This document shows positions 22,741 to 31,555 of a DNA stretch of 64,000 bases, piece after piece. The notes below the pieces were generated by a model. It was given only the letters and a program-made list of their open reading frames with translations, ran no database searches and had not been told where the DNA came from. The translations under genes were made by a program, and so were the position numbers. Source of the DNA: Paraburkholderia caribensis (GTDB lineage Bacteria; Pseudomonadota; Gammaproteobacteria; Burkholderiales; Burkholderiaceae); NCBI RefSeq assembly GCF_002902945.1, contig NZ_CP026102.1, positions 2,666,001 through 2,730,000 of the forward strand. Reading direction: 5' to 3'. Within the stretch, counting starts at the first letter, position 1; each line of letters begins with the position of its first letter.

Positions 22741-25374
22741 TCAGTTGACAGCTTTGTCAACCACTGCGTCGCGTTCCGCCGACGCAGTCAGCGCATCGTT
22801 CACGCAATGGCTTTCAATCGACAGATAAGCCAGACCCGCCGTGTCGCCTTTCACGGGAAGCGAGTACTGGACGCGGCACACGTCCCGCACGTTCTCGCCC
22901 AGCTTCACCACGAGCACGCCCTTGTCGTCGAGCCCACGCGCGAAAATGCGGCTGTCCTGCGCAACCACCCCGACACTGCGCCCGTCTGCGTCCGTCACTT
23001 CCGCCCCGAACGGCAGCGCCTCGCCACCCATGCGAGGCGCGCGAACCAACGCTGCGCGGCCAGTGTTGGTCTTGAACTTCAGCATCGCGATGGAGCCCAG
23101 TCGCGGCGCGACGCGCTCCGACGTTGACACAAACTCCACATCGCTCGACGAACCTTTCGGGTCGATATCCACCGTGTTCATTCCGTACGCCGTGAGGAAG
23201 GGCACGACCGCGTAGCCGCGCGAGTCCACCTTCACACCCGACGCGCTCGACACCATCGCGCCTTCCGCACCCTTCGCCTCGACAATCCCGAACGTATCGC
23301 CGACCGTCTGTGAGAACGTCACACCGCCCGGATGCGCGACGATCGAGCCGCTCACGCCCGCCGAGACCTGCGTCGCGCTGGAGCCCGCGCTCGCCGAGGC
23401 CGTCACCTGCGAATAAGGCGCGCGCCACGTGCCGCTGACGCCGCCGTTCACATTCGCACCCGACGACGAACCCTGCCCCGCCGTCGCATACGCGTTGTAC
23501 GAATACTGGTTGCGCTCGCCCGCCGAGCCGCCCAGGCTCGTTTGCGCCGTCGCCGCGCCGTTGCCCATGTTCAGATTGGTCGAGAGCATCGGGGCATGCT
23601 GCGTGTGGCCAAGCGGAATCGTCGTGCTGAGCATGATCTCGTTGGACAGCGTGCCGTCAGCGCTGCGCGTGCGGCCCGCAGTAACACTATAGGTGCCGTA
23701 CTTGAAGCCGTTCGAGTAACCCGCCTGGTAGAACACGTCGCGCCCGGGACGGTTCCAGTAATGCTGCGACGAAACCGTCGCGAATACCGAGCCGCGGTCT
23801 TTCAGGTTCTGGTTGACCGTCAGTTGCAGACGGCCGCGCGCCTGGTCGGCCGCGTTGGCATCGCCGCCATGCAGCGCGGCGTCGCGTGTACGCGCGGCTT
23901 CGGCAAGACCCATATAGCCAGCGTCCGAGTAACGATATGCGCCCAGCGCGATGTTGGTATCGGTTGCGTCGACGAACTTGCTATAGCCGACGTGCAGACT
24001 TTGCCCTTGCTGCGTCCCCGCGCCGGGCACTTGCGTGCGCGCTGTCGTGACGTCGCCCGCGACGGCGCCGAATTTAGTGTTGAACGCCGCGCCCAGATTC
24101 GCCGCGACATAACCGTTCGATACGATGCCGCCGCCGTACAGCGTGACGAGATTCGTCAGCCCGCGCTGCACCGTGAACTGCGTGAAGCCAGGCTTCGTTT
24201 GCAGCGAATCGTCGCGCAGTACGCCTGCCGTTACCGCAAAACGCGTCGTGCCCGCGCGCAGCGACTGCGCGACTGCTGCATACGGCACCGTGAAACTGCG
24301 GCTACGTCCATCGGCTTCCGTCACGGTCACGTCGAGATTGCCGCCGTAGCCGGTTGCGTACAGATCCCTGATTTCGAACGGACCGGGCGACACGCTCGTT
24401 TCGTAAATCACCTGGCCATTCTGGCGCACCGTCACGCGCGCGTTCGATTCCGCCGTGCCGCGCACCACAGGCGCGTAACCGCGCAGCGATTCGGGCAGCA
24501 TGCGGTCGTCGGTCGCGATCTGCGCGCCGCGGAACGCGACGCTGTCGAACACGTCGCCTGTCGTTTGCGCGTCGCCGAGCGTCGCCTGCGAGCGCAGTTT
24601 GGTGACGTCGTGCTGCACGTAAGTGGCGATGTTGTCGAACTGCGCCGACTGACCCGTCGCCGACGTCATCGACGATTGATGCCGGAAGTGCCAGCCGCCG
24701 ATATTCACGCCGCTGTTCAGGCCGAGATAGGCTTGCGTCGAATGCACGCCGCCGCTGTCCGAACGATACATGTTCGCGTTGTAGCTGAGGAAGCCTGCAT
24801 TCACGCCCTTGTCCCACAGCTCCGGCGCGACGTAGCCGCGCGCCAGATTGTGCATGTATTTTTGCGGAATCGTGATGGCGAGCTTTTGTTCGCCGAAGTC
24901 GAAGTCGACGGTTGCATCAGGAATGATCGCGCTTACATCAATGCATTCGTCAGCGGCAGGCGCGGATGCCTTCGCATCGTCGCTTGCCAGCTTCGAGAAA
25001 TCGACGCCGTAGCGCTCAAGCATCTTGCGCGTCAGACATGCGCGCGCGTTCTCGCCTTCATGCGTCGCGACGAAGCGCACGGCGTCGCGCGCGACGGGGT
25101 TGTCGTTGACCACGATGTCGACCGTGTAGGCACCCGGCGACACGACGTTGCCGCGCCCAAGGCGCGCGACGTCGACCCGTTGCGAGTCGATCTGCAGAAA
25201 CGTCGTATCGAACTCGACCGCGCCGCCTGCTTCCGCCGCACACGCGATGCCCGCATTCATCAAGCCTGCCATCGCAAATACGGACAGCACGACGGCCGTG
25301 ACGGGATTCAGGATGAACGAACCGGCTGCTGCACTTGCCGGGCGTTGCGATTGGCGTTGGCGTGAGGGTTTCAT
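22741..25374 (-). CDS. Fimbrial outer-membrane usher, operon 1
   Basis: About 877 residues, an FimD/PapC-type usher. After a signal peptide (ending near IACAAEAGG) comes the N-terminal chaperone-binding domain (FDTTFLQ, then CLTRKMLERYGVDFSKL and ECIDVSAIIP), the 24-strand pore with LPESLRGYAPVVRGTAESNARVTV, GPFEIRDLYATGYGGNLDVTVTEADG and GVTFSQTVGDTFGIVEAKGA, and C-terminal plug-like domains with PKGSSSDVEF and LPFGAEVTDADG. It recruits chaperone-subunit complexes and extrudes the pilus. The start at 25374 gives a compact signal peptide; one at 25422 is possible. It shows clear paralogy with the usher at 28.7-31.3 kb along its whole length. Confidence 0.92.
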   Translation of the reverse strand: MKPSRQRQSQRPASAAAGSFILNPVTAVVLSVFAMAGLMNAGIACAAEAGGAVEFDTTFLQIDSQRVDVARLGRGNVVSPGAYTVDIVVNDNPVARDAVRFVATHEGENARACLTRKMLERYGVDFSKLASDDAKASAPAADECIDVSAIIPDATVDFDFGEQKLAITIPQKYMHNLARGYVAPELWDKGVNAGFLSYNANMYRSDSGGVHSTQAYLGLNSGVNIGGWHFRHQSSMTSATGQSAQFDNIATYVQHDVTKLRSQATLGDAQTTGDVFDSVAFRGAQIATDDRMLPESLRGYAPVVRGTAESNARVTVRQNGQVIYETSVSPGPFEIRDLYATGYGGNLDVTVTEADGRSRSFTVPYAAVAQSLRAGTTRFAVTAGVLRDDSLQTKPGFTQFTVQRGLTNLVTLYGGGIVSNGYVAANLGAAFNTKFGAVAGDVTTARTQVPGAGTQQGQSLHVGYSKFVDATDTNIALGAYRYSDAGYMGLAEAARTRDAALHGGDANAADQARGRLQLTVNQNLKDRGSVFATVSSQHYWNRPGRDVFYQAGYSNGFKYGTYSVTAGRTRSADGTLSNEIMLSTTIPLGHTQHAPMLSTNLNMGNGAATAQTSLGGSAGERNQYSYNAYATAGQGSSSGANVNGGVSGTWRAPYSQVTASASAGSSATQVSAGVSGSIVAHPGGVTFSQTVGDTFGIVEAKGAEGAMVSSASGVKVDSRGYAVVPFLTAYGMNTVDIDPKGSSSDVEFVSTSERVAPRLGSIAMLKFKTNTGRAALVRAPRMGGEALPFGAEVTDADGRSVGVVAQDSRIFARGLDDKGVLVVKLGENVRDVCRVQYSLPVKGDTAGLAYLSIESHCVNDALTASAERDAVVDKAVN

Positions 25375-25606
25375 GATCCGATAACTTCGATTCAGAAGAA
25401 CTCTGGCCTGTCGATCAGGCATGAATCGATGTTATGGATTTACGAGATAGGAGTACCTCAGACGACTCCTAATTTTGAGATGCCCAAGATCCGCGCGCAC
25501 AAAGGATCAGCGCGTATCTGATCGCCTCGCGCGAACGTCTTTTTGAGATTTCAAGCAGATCAAGGCCGCCAGCGAAACCGGCGCCTCGGGGTGATGGCGA
25601 AACGTG
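25375..25606. other. 232-base chaperone-usher gap with small repeats
   Basis: Unusually long for neighbouring genes of one operon. It contains an inverted repeat TAGGAGT-N10-ACTCCTA (25448-25471), a GCCTG-N5-CAGGC stem (25408-25422) and two TTTTGAGAT motifs (near 25474 and 25543). No small gene is convincing. Operon 2 has a gap of almost the same size at 31333-31555. Confidence 0.5.
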
Positions 25607-26347
25607 TTAAGGCGCAATGTCCGCGTCGCCTTCGATTGCGCCGCCGAAGTCGTTGATCGCGACGTAGTGCACCTTGCCGGACTTCACGCCGTTCATCTGC
25701 GGCACGGAAATGATCTCCTTGCCGCGCGGCGCGACCATGCCGCCGCGTTCGTTTTTGTATGTAGCGCCGCTCGACGACACGCTGATCTCGCTGAACGAAA
25801 CGTGATACGCCGTCGGGTTCGACACCGCGAGCGCCTGGCCCTTACCTTCCGGAGCCGGTACGACCTTCCAGTCGAGCTGGCGCGGCGCCTCGTCCGGCGT
25901 TCCCTGCAGCTTCGGCGGCCGCACGAACACCTTGATGCGCGTGCGATAGGCGAATTGCAGCGTATTGGCGTCAGGCCTGGCGTCGGCTTTGGGCGGCACG
26001 TCCAGCACGTTGAGCCAGTACACGGACTCGCGGTCCTGCGGCAGTGCTTCCCCGCTGTACATGACGCGCAGTGTCTGCGACTTGCCCGCATCCATGCGGA
26101 AGATGGGCGGCGTGATGACGAACGGCGCCTTGCTGTCGCCCGGCTTCGCGTCGACGTTGCCGTCGTCCATCCAGACCTGCACCAGCGAAGGCGCGCGGCT
26201 GTCGTTGTTCAGCTTGACAGTCACTTCGCGCTGATCCAGCGGATACACGACCCGCGTGCCGCCAATCGTCACGCTCGCCTGAGCCGCGCCCGCGAACAAC
26301 GCACATGCCACGCCCGCACCAGCCAGCAACCGACCTATCGTTTTCAT
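25607..26347 (-). CDS. Periplasmic fimbrial chaperone, operon 1
   Basis: 246 residues, PapD/FimC-like. A signal peptide ends at AAQAS (about residue 24). Domain 1 begins VTIGGTRVVYPLDQREVTVKLNNDS, with the conserved Arg of the subunit-binding cleft, and has PPIFRMDAGKSQTLRVMY and DRESVYWLNVLDVPP, the family signature. Domain 2 carries the cleft lysine region RTRIKVFVRPP and NPTAYHVSF. It would bind pilin subunits in the periplasm by donor-strand complementation and pass them to the usher. It follows the pilin gene after an 82-base gap that contains a strong hairpin. Confidence 0.93.
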   Translation of the reverse strand: MKTIGRLLAGAGVACALFAGAAQASVTIGGTRVVYPLDQREVTVKLNNDSRAPSLVQVWMDDGNVDAKPGDSKAPFVITPPIFRMDAGKSQTLRVMYSGEALPQDRESVYWLNVLDVPPKADARPDANTLQFAYRTRIKVFVRPPKLQGTPDEAPRQLDWKVVPAPEGKGQALAVSNPTAYHVSFSEISVSSSGATYKNERGGMVAPRGKEIISVPQMNGVKSGKVHYVAINDFGGAIEGDADIAP

Positions 26348-26387
26348 CGCTTCACCTTTTACTGCGCGTTATCGAAACAATCTTTCT

Positions 26388-26421
26388 GAAGAGGGTGTTT
26401 GCTGCAACAAACACCCTCTTC
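26388..26421 (-). terminator. Intra-operon hairpin between pilin and chaperone genes, operon 1
   Basis: Fourteen perfectly paired bases (GAAGAGGGTGTTTG, 26388-26401, with its complement at 26408-26421) around a six-base loop, eight bases after the pilin stop codon. The minus strand continues AGAAAGATT, without a real U-run, so it is more likely an mRNA-stabilising or partially attenuating stem than a full terminator. It would let the major pilin be made in excess of assembly proteins. Confidence 0.7.
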
Positions 26422-26429
26422 GGTCCCGC

Positions 26430-26999
26430 TTACTGGTACTGCATTGTGTACTGGACCGACGTGCTGACGCTACCCGGCTGCGCCTTGCCCGTGGCGTAGT
26501 ACTGCGCGAAGTAATTCAGCATCGCCGCGCCGCCGGTGATGACCGCGCCGTTGGTCGCCGCGTCGTTGTTCGCGTTGGTCAGGATGTTGATCGGCTGCAT
26601 CGTCGCGTTCAGCAGGCGCACTTCGACGTTCTGCGCCGGGGAAGCGGATGCCTTGTTCAGCAGATAACCGCTGCTTTGATCGACGTTCGAGCCGTTTTCG
26701 AAGCGCGCGACAGCCTTCGTCGCCGTGCCCGAGCAGCCACTCAGCGAAAACCTGATATCGCCGAGGTTCGACGTGCCGGCCGTGGCGCCAGCCGCGGCCA
26801 GCGAACCGGCCTGGACGGTCGGCAGGGTGACCGACACATCCGCGGGCGAACCCGCCGCGACACCGTTGATCGAGCAGGTCGTGTCCGACACTGCGCCGTT
26901 GATGGTGATCGTGCCGTCGGCGGCGTGTGCTCTCATCGATTGAAGACTGACGATGCCCATTGCGACGATGACGACTGCGGGGATGAGGCGCTTTTGCAT
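26430..26999 (-). CDS. Major fimbrial subunit (type-1-like pilin), operon 1
   Basis: 189 residues, first gene of the operon. A signal peptide ends at AHAAD (about residue 27); the mature pilin starts DGTITINGAVSDTTCSING, the conserved first strand and cysteine of type-1-type pilins, with the second cysteine in FSLSGCSG. The C-terminus is VSTSVQYTMQYQ, the chaperone-binding beta-strand motif. Subunits polymerise by donor-strand exchange into the fimbrial rod. AGGAG precedes the ATG. It is closely similar to the pilin at 32375-32935, differing mainly in surface loops. Confidence 0.92.
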   Translation of the reverse strand: MQKRLIPAVVIVAMGIVSLQSMRAHAADGTITINGAVSDTTCSINGVAAGSPADVSVTLPTVQAGSLAAAGATAGTSNLGDIRFSLSGCSGTATKAVARFENGSNVDQSSGYLLNKASASPAQNVEVRLLNATMQPINILTNANNDAATNGAVITGGAAMLNYFAQYYATGKAQPGSVSTSVQYTMQYQ

Positions 27000-27300
27000 T
27001 TGAATGCTCCTAAATTTCTGATGGACGAATCAAGGCTGATCTGGAAAATCCGGCGGCACTTTCGCGTTGACGAGATCGCACCGCTTACGCTGATCGATGC
27101 TGTCCGGCCTGCTACTTTGTTCGGCCGCGTCGTCGTTCAGCACAGAAACAATCTTAAAATTGGCTCGCCAACGAAGATTTAAGACGATTCTCAAATTTTT
27201 GAGATTGTCGCGCGGCCAACGAATACCCTGAAACGCCATTCGGAACACCGGCTCCACGGTCTAGCGCAGTTTTTTTGCGATACAAGAAACATTTTCGAGA
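27000..27300. other. Control region upstream of pilin 1
   Basis: AT-richer than its surroundings and without a gene. It includes the perfect palindrome TCTCAAA-TT-TTTGAGA (27189-27204), about 190 bases upstream of the pilin start, and related half-sites CGAGATT (27293) and ATCTCAAAAG (27334). A regulator could bind here; I cannot name a promoter with confidence. Confidence 0.4.
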
Positions 27301-27360
27301 TTGGGTCTAAGTCCCAGAAACGTCGTCCGCACATCTCAAAAGTCGCAGTGCAAAAGAAAA

Positions 27361-27395
27361 AAGCCCGAAGCGCTCGCGAAGAACGCTTCGGGCTT
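27361..27395 (-). terminator. Terminator of fimbrial operon 2
   Basis: AAGCCCGAAGCG (27361-27372) pairs with CGCTTCGGGCTT (27384-27395), a 12-bp perfect stem. On the minus strand it is followed by TTTCTTTTGC, and it lies about 50 bases after the stop codon of adhesin 2. Confidence 0.85.
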
Positions 27396-27444
27396 CCCCG
27401 GGCCTGCGCTCCGACAACCGAGCGCCGCTACGACTAGCCGATCG

Positions 27445-28542
27445 TCACTGATACGACATCGTGAAGGTCGCCAGCGCCTTGACGCTGCCCGGCGTTACCG
27501 CGTCCGTCCGCACATAGCGGGCGCTCATCGGCACCTGAAGCGTTCCGTCCGGCGAATCGCCGATCAGCCACTGGTTCTGGTTCCCCGGCGCAGCCGAATC
27601 CGCGCCGAAGAACACGGAAGCGCCGACGCTGTTCAGTATCTGAATCCTGATGCCCCGCGCGGTCGAGTCGTTCGTCAAATTCAGCAAATTGGTCCGGTTA
27701 TCCGGGCTGACGCTGTCGGTCAACGTGATCAACACCTTCGCGCCCCTCGCGCACTCGAGCGACAACTGGAACGGTTGCGCAGGCGTGACTGAGCCAATGC
27801 CGACCGAAAATGCCCGCGCGTTGGCGGTTTGAAGCGAAACGTACACATTGGGCTCTTTCACCGAGCACGTCGCATGAACGAACTGGCCGGTCGCCGCCCC
27901 CGTGAACAAAGGATCCTTAACCCATGAGGTGGTTTGATCGCTTTCTGTAAACAGGATCGTCACGGGTGGGATGGATGAAAGCGCCGTCGTGCCAGGCGGC
28001 AACGTCCCCGTAACAACCAGCGTCGGTGAGACGGTGATATTCGCGTTCTGGTAAGGACCGTCCAGAGGTCCACTGAAGTAACAGCCCACCCGCGCCTGAC
28101 CATTGGTCATCACGACGCGTGTCGCGTTGCATCGCGCCGAATCGAAGGTATAGCGGATGCCGATTCCGGCGGTACCCGTCTGGTAAACGTCGGAGAATCC
28201 TGGCGCGAGCTGCGTCGTCGCGAAATTGGCGTAGTTAGTCGCCTCAGTTCCAGGGTTCACGCGGTTCACAAAGCGGCAGCTCATCTGGAACGTGATGGGT
28301 GGAACGCTAGCTATCGTCTGACCGACCTCTGCCCTGAAAGGCACCGAAATGGTCCCCACCCAAAGCGGCAGGTTGACATTTCCGAGTCCGCATGAAATGT
28401 TCGCCTGCGCGGGAGCCGATGTCGCACACATCAGCACGAACAGCGCAAGGCGCAGCACCCGGCGCAGCGGCGCAACATCGCGCTGGATAATCCGGCCGAC
28501 AACATGCGGCGATGTCGGCTGTAAAATTCTCGCGTCAAACAT
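27445..28542 (-). CDS. Fimbrial tip adhesin-like protein, operon 2
   Basis: 365 residues, last gene of operon 2. After a long basic leader the hydrophobic signal (LRLALFVLMCATSAPAQA) ends before NISCGLGNV. An N-terminal beta-rich domain (YTFDSARCNATRVVM, VGCYFSGPLDG) is followed by a pilin-like domain from ATCSVKEPNVY to LATFTMSYQ. The last nine residues nearly match adhesin 1 (ATFTMSYQ), but the N-terminal domains are divergent, consistent with different receptors. The ATG at 28542 has GGGAGG eight bases upstream and lies inside the end of a 48-codon signal-peptide ORF (8-base overlap). Confidence 0.75.
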   Translation of the reverse strand: MFDARILQPTSPHVVGRIIQRDVAPLRRVLRLALFVLMCATSAPAQANISCGLGNVNLPLWVGTISVPFRAEVGQTIASVPPITFQMSCRFVNRVNPGTEATNYANFATTQLAPGFSDVYQTGTAGIGIRYTFDSARCNATRVVMTNGQARVGCYFSGPLDGPYQNANITVSPTLVVTGTLPPGTTALSSIPPVTILFTESDQTTSWVKDPLFTGAATGQFVHATCSVKEPNVYVSLQTANARAFSVGIGSVTPAQPFQLSLECARGAKVLITLTDSVSPDNRTNLLNLTNDSTARGIRIQILNSVGASVFFGADSAAPGNQNQWLIGDSPDGTLQVPMSARYVRTDAVTPGSVKALATFTMSYQ

Positions 28543-28681
28543 GGCATGGGCCTCCCTGTTCGGTGATCGGCGTGGCATAAGCCGCCGAAGCAGCCAGCAG
28601 CACGGCCATCAGCACGGCCATCTGGAGCGATCGCCTGAAACACCGTGCGCCGCTACGTTTAACCATCGTCGCCAGTTTCAT
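28535..28681 (-). CDS. Short signal-peptide ORF (48 residues) overlapping adhesin 2
   Basis: AGGAGAAGG precedes an ATG at 28681. The product has a basic start, a hydrophobic run (MAVLMAVLLAASAAYA) and then only TPITEQGGPCHV before the stop, which overlaps the adhesin start as ATGTTTGA. The end of the hydrophobic run, AYATPI, matches the signal-cleavage region of adhesin 1 (AHATPI). So this is either a translated leader that couples adhesin synthesis to the usher gene 38 bases upstream, a tiny secreted peptide, or the vestige of an older adhesin N-terminus. The good ribosome-binding site argues that it is translated. Confidence 0.5.
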   Translation of the reverse strand: MKLATMVKRSGARCFRRSLQMAVLMAVLLAASAAYATPITEQGGPCHV

Positions 28682-28719
28682 CTCGTCCTTCTCCTGATAT
28701 GCAAAGCCTCTGGTCGAGG

Positions 28720-31332
28720 CTATTTCGCCGGCGCAGTCACCAGCGGTTTTGCCGCCGCACGCGCAACGGGCAGACAATGCGCGTCTATCAATGCAAAGCC
28801 GATTTCCGCCTTGCCGCTTTCCTTGCGCGGCGGCAGCGTGTAATCGATGCTGCATTGCTGGCTGGTCTTGATGCCCCACTTCACCGTCAGCTTTCCTTGC
28901 TCGTACAGATCGCGCGCGAAGATGCGGCTGTCCTGCCCGACGACGCCCACGCTCTTGCCTGTCTCGTCGCTGACCTCCGCGCCGAACGGCAGCGCCTTGC
29001 CACCCACGCGCGGTGCGCGAATCAGCGCGGCGCGGCCGGTGTCGGTCCGGTACTTGAACAGCACGACGGATCCAAGACGCGGCGCCGCGCTCTCCGAGGT
29101 CGACTCGAATTCGACATCCATCGACGCGCCCTTCGGATCGATATCCACCGTGTTCATCGCATACGGTGTGAGGTAAGGCACGATCGCGTAGCCGTCGCCG
29201 TCGATCTTCGCGCCCGTCGCCCCCGGCAAACGCGCGCCTTGCGCGCCCTGCGCCTCGACGATGCCGAAGGTCTCGCCGACCGTCTGCGAGAACGTGACGC
29301 CGCCGCGATGCGCGACGATCGAGCCGCTCGCGCCCGCCGACACCTGCGACGTATGCGAGCCGCCGCTCGCCGACGCCGTCAACTGCGCGTAGGGTCCGCG
29401 GTACGTGCCGCTCGCACCGCCGTTGCCGCTGACGCCCGTCGCCGATGCGTTGTTCATCGTGCCGTAGACGTTGTACGAGTATTGATTGCCGTCGCCTGCG
29501 GAGCCGCTCATGCTTGCCTGCAGGCTCGACGTGTCGCCGTTGCGGTTGTAGGTCGAGGAAAGCATCGGCGCGTGCCGCGACTTGCCGAGCGGAATCGTCG
29601 TGGTCAGCATGATCTGGTTCGACGGCTCGCCATACGCGTTCTGGGTGCGCCCCAACGTCACGCTATAAGTGCCGAACCGGTAACTGTTCGAGTACCCGGC
29701 CTGATAGAAGGTGTCGCGTCCACCGCGATTCCAGTAGTCCTGCGCCGTGACGTTGACGAATAGCGAGCCGTATTGCGCCAGCCTCTGGCTGATCGACAGC
29801 TGGAACTGGCCGCGCGTGCGGTCGGCAGGATTGCCCACCGATCCACGCTCGACGTAATCGCGCAGCCGCGCGGCGTCGGTGAGATTGAGATAGCCGGAGC
29901 TCGAATAGCGATAGGCGCCGAGCGCAAAGTTGGTGTCCGTCGCATCGACGAACTTGCTGTAGCTGATATGCAGGCTGTTGCCTTGCATCGTTGCCTGGCC
30001 CGGCACCTGTGTGCGTGCCAATGTGACGTCGCCCGCGACCGCGCCCACGGGCGTATTCAGCGCGACGCCGAAGTTCGCGGCCAGATAGCCGTCTGCCGCA
30101 ATGGCGCCGCCATAGAGCGTGACGAGATTCGTCAGGCCCCGCTGCAACGTCAGTTGCGCGAAAACAGGCTTGCTCTGCAGCGATGCATCGCGAAGCTGGC
30201 CGGCCGTCAAGGCGAAACGCGTCATGCCCGGCCGCAGCAATTGCGCGACCGATGCATACGGCACGGTGAAAAACTTCTGGCGGCCGTCGGCTTCCGTCAC
30301 GCTCACTTCGAGGTTGCCGCCGTAGCCCGTCGGGTAGATGTCCCGGATCTCGAACGGTCCGGGCGGCACCACGGTTTCGTAGATTGTCTGGCCGTTCTGG
30401 CTGATATTGACGCGCGCATTCGATTCAGCCGTGCCGCGCACGACAGGCGCGTAGCCGCGCAGCGATTCCGGCAGCATGCGGTCGTCGGTGGCGATCTGCG
30501 CGCCGCGAAACGCGACGCTGTTGAACACGTCCCCGGTGGTAAAGGCTTCGCCCACCACGACCTGCGAGCGCAGCTTCGTTACGTCATGCTGAAGATAGGT
30601 CGCAATATCGTCGAACTGCGTGGTCTGTCCCGTCATCGCCGTGACGGACGACTGATGTCGGAAATGCCAGCCGCCCACATTTACGCCGACATTCAGTCCG
30701 ACATAGCCCTGCGTCGTGTTCGTGCCGTTGTTGCCCGACTGATAGACGTTCGCGTTGTAGCTGAGGAAACCGGCATTGACGCCGCTCTCCCACAACTCGG
30801 GCGGCACGTAGCCGCGCGCCTGGCTGCGCATGTACTTCTGCGGCACGGTGAGCGCGAGCTTTTGCTCGGAAAAGTCGAAATCGACGGTGGCTTGCGGCAC
30901 AACGACGCTCACGTCGATACACTCGTTCGCGGCCGGCGGCGTCGCGTTCCCTTCCGTTGCGGCGACGCGCGAGAAATCGACGCCCCACTTTTCCAGCATC
31001 AATCGTGTCACGCAGGCGCGCGCGCTCTGACCTTCGCCCGTCGGCACGAAGCGTACGTTCTCACGCGCCGTGCGCGCGTCGTTGAGCCAGACGTCGACGT
31101 AATAGCTGCCAGGCGCAATCGCGTTGCCGCGCGAAAAGCGCGAAACATCGACCTTCGAGCCCGATTGAAGAAACGTCGGGTCGAAATCGACGGGATTCAC
31201 CGGGTCGGCGGCCGTCGCGTGGTCGGCATACAGCCCGGCGATCATCGCGAACACGGGCGAAATCAGCGCAGCAACAGGGCGCAAGGTCCGTGGACCGGGC
31301 ATCGGAACATCAGGGTGGCGAAAGCAGGTCAT
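28720..31332 (-). CDS. Fimbrial outer-membrane usher, operon 2
   Basis: 870 residues, paralogue of the operon 1 usher throughout. It shows FDPTFLQ, CVTRLMLEKWGVDFSRV, ECIDVSVVVP, then MLPESLRGYAPVVRGTAESNARVNI, GPFEIRDIYPTGYGGNLEVSVTEADG, GVTFSQTVGETFGIVEAQGA and LPFGAEVSDETG. The usher forms the outer-membrane secretion pore for fimbriae. The C-terminus has an extra lysine/alanine-rich tail (ARAAAKPLVTAPAK) absent from usher 1. Start at 31332 gives a signal peptide ending near DHATAADP; the ATG at 31302 is an alternative. Confidence 0.92.
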   Translation of the reverse strand: MTCFRHPDVPMPGPRTLRPVAALISPVFAMIAGLYADHATAADPVNPVDFDPTFLQSGSKVDVSRFSRGNAIAPGSYYVDVWLNDARTARENVRFVPTGEGQSARACVTRLMLEKWGVDFSRVAATEGNATPPAANECIDVSVVVPQATVDFDFSEQKLALTVPQKYMRSQARGYVPPELWESGVNAGFLSYNANVYQSGNNGTNTTQGYVGLNVGVNVGGWHFRHQSSVTAMTGQTTQFDDIATYLQHDVTKLRSQVVVGEAFTTGDVFNSVAFRGAQIATDDRMLPESLRGYAPVVRGTAESNARVNISQNGQTIYETVVPPGPFEIRDIYPTGYGGNLEVSVTEADGRQKFFTVPYASVAQLLRPGMTRFALTAGQLRDASLQSKPVFAQLTLQRGLTNLVTLYGGAIAADGYLAANFGVALNTPVGAVAGDVTLARTQVPGQATMQGNSLHISYSKFVDATDTNFALGAYRYSSSGYLNLTDAARLRDYVERGSVGNPADRTRGQFQLSISQRLAQYGSLFVNVTAQDYWNRGGRDTFYQAGYSNSYRFGTYSVTLGRTQNAYGEPSNQIMLTTTIPLGKSRHAPMLSSTYNRNGDTSSLQASMSGSAGDGNQYSYNVYGTMNNASATGVSGNGGASGTYRGPYAQLTASASGGSHTSQVSAGASGSIVAHRGGVTFSQTVGETFGIVEAQGAQGARLPGATGAKIDGDGYAIVPYLTPYAMNTVDIDPKGASMDVEFESTSESAAPRLGSVVLFKYRTDTGRAALIRAPRVGGKALPFGAEVSDETGKSVGVVGQDSRIFARDLYEQGKLTVKWGIKTSQQCSIDYTLPPRKESGKAEIGFALIDAHCLPVARAAAKPLVTAPAK

Positions 31333-31555
31333 GTCGGGAAATCATCGCGTGCACGAAGCTCGTGGCATGCATGGCGGTCTGACGAAGCGAGGTCCTGCAT
31401 GACGCGATCGCCTCCCGTAAATTTCGGCCTCAACAGAAATGCCCAGCACACGCGCGCAACGACCCGCCGTGCGCGCAGGCACACGTCTTCACGTTCGGCA
31501 GAGTAGAAATGGAACGCGGCCGACAACGGCCGCACATGGCGCTACATCGAGCGGC

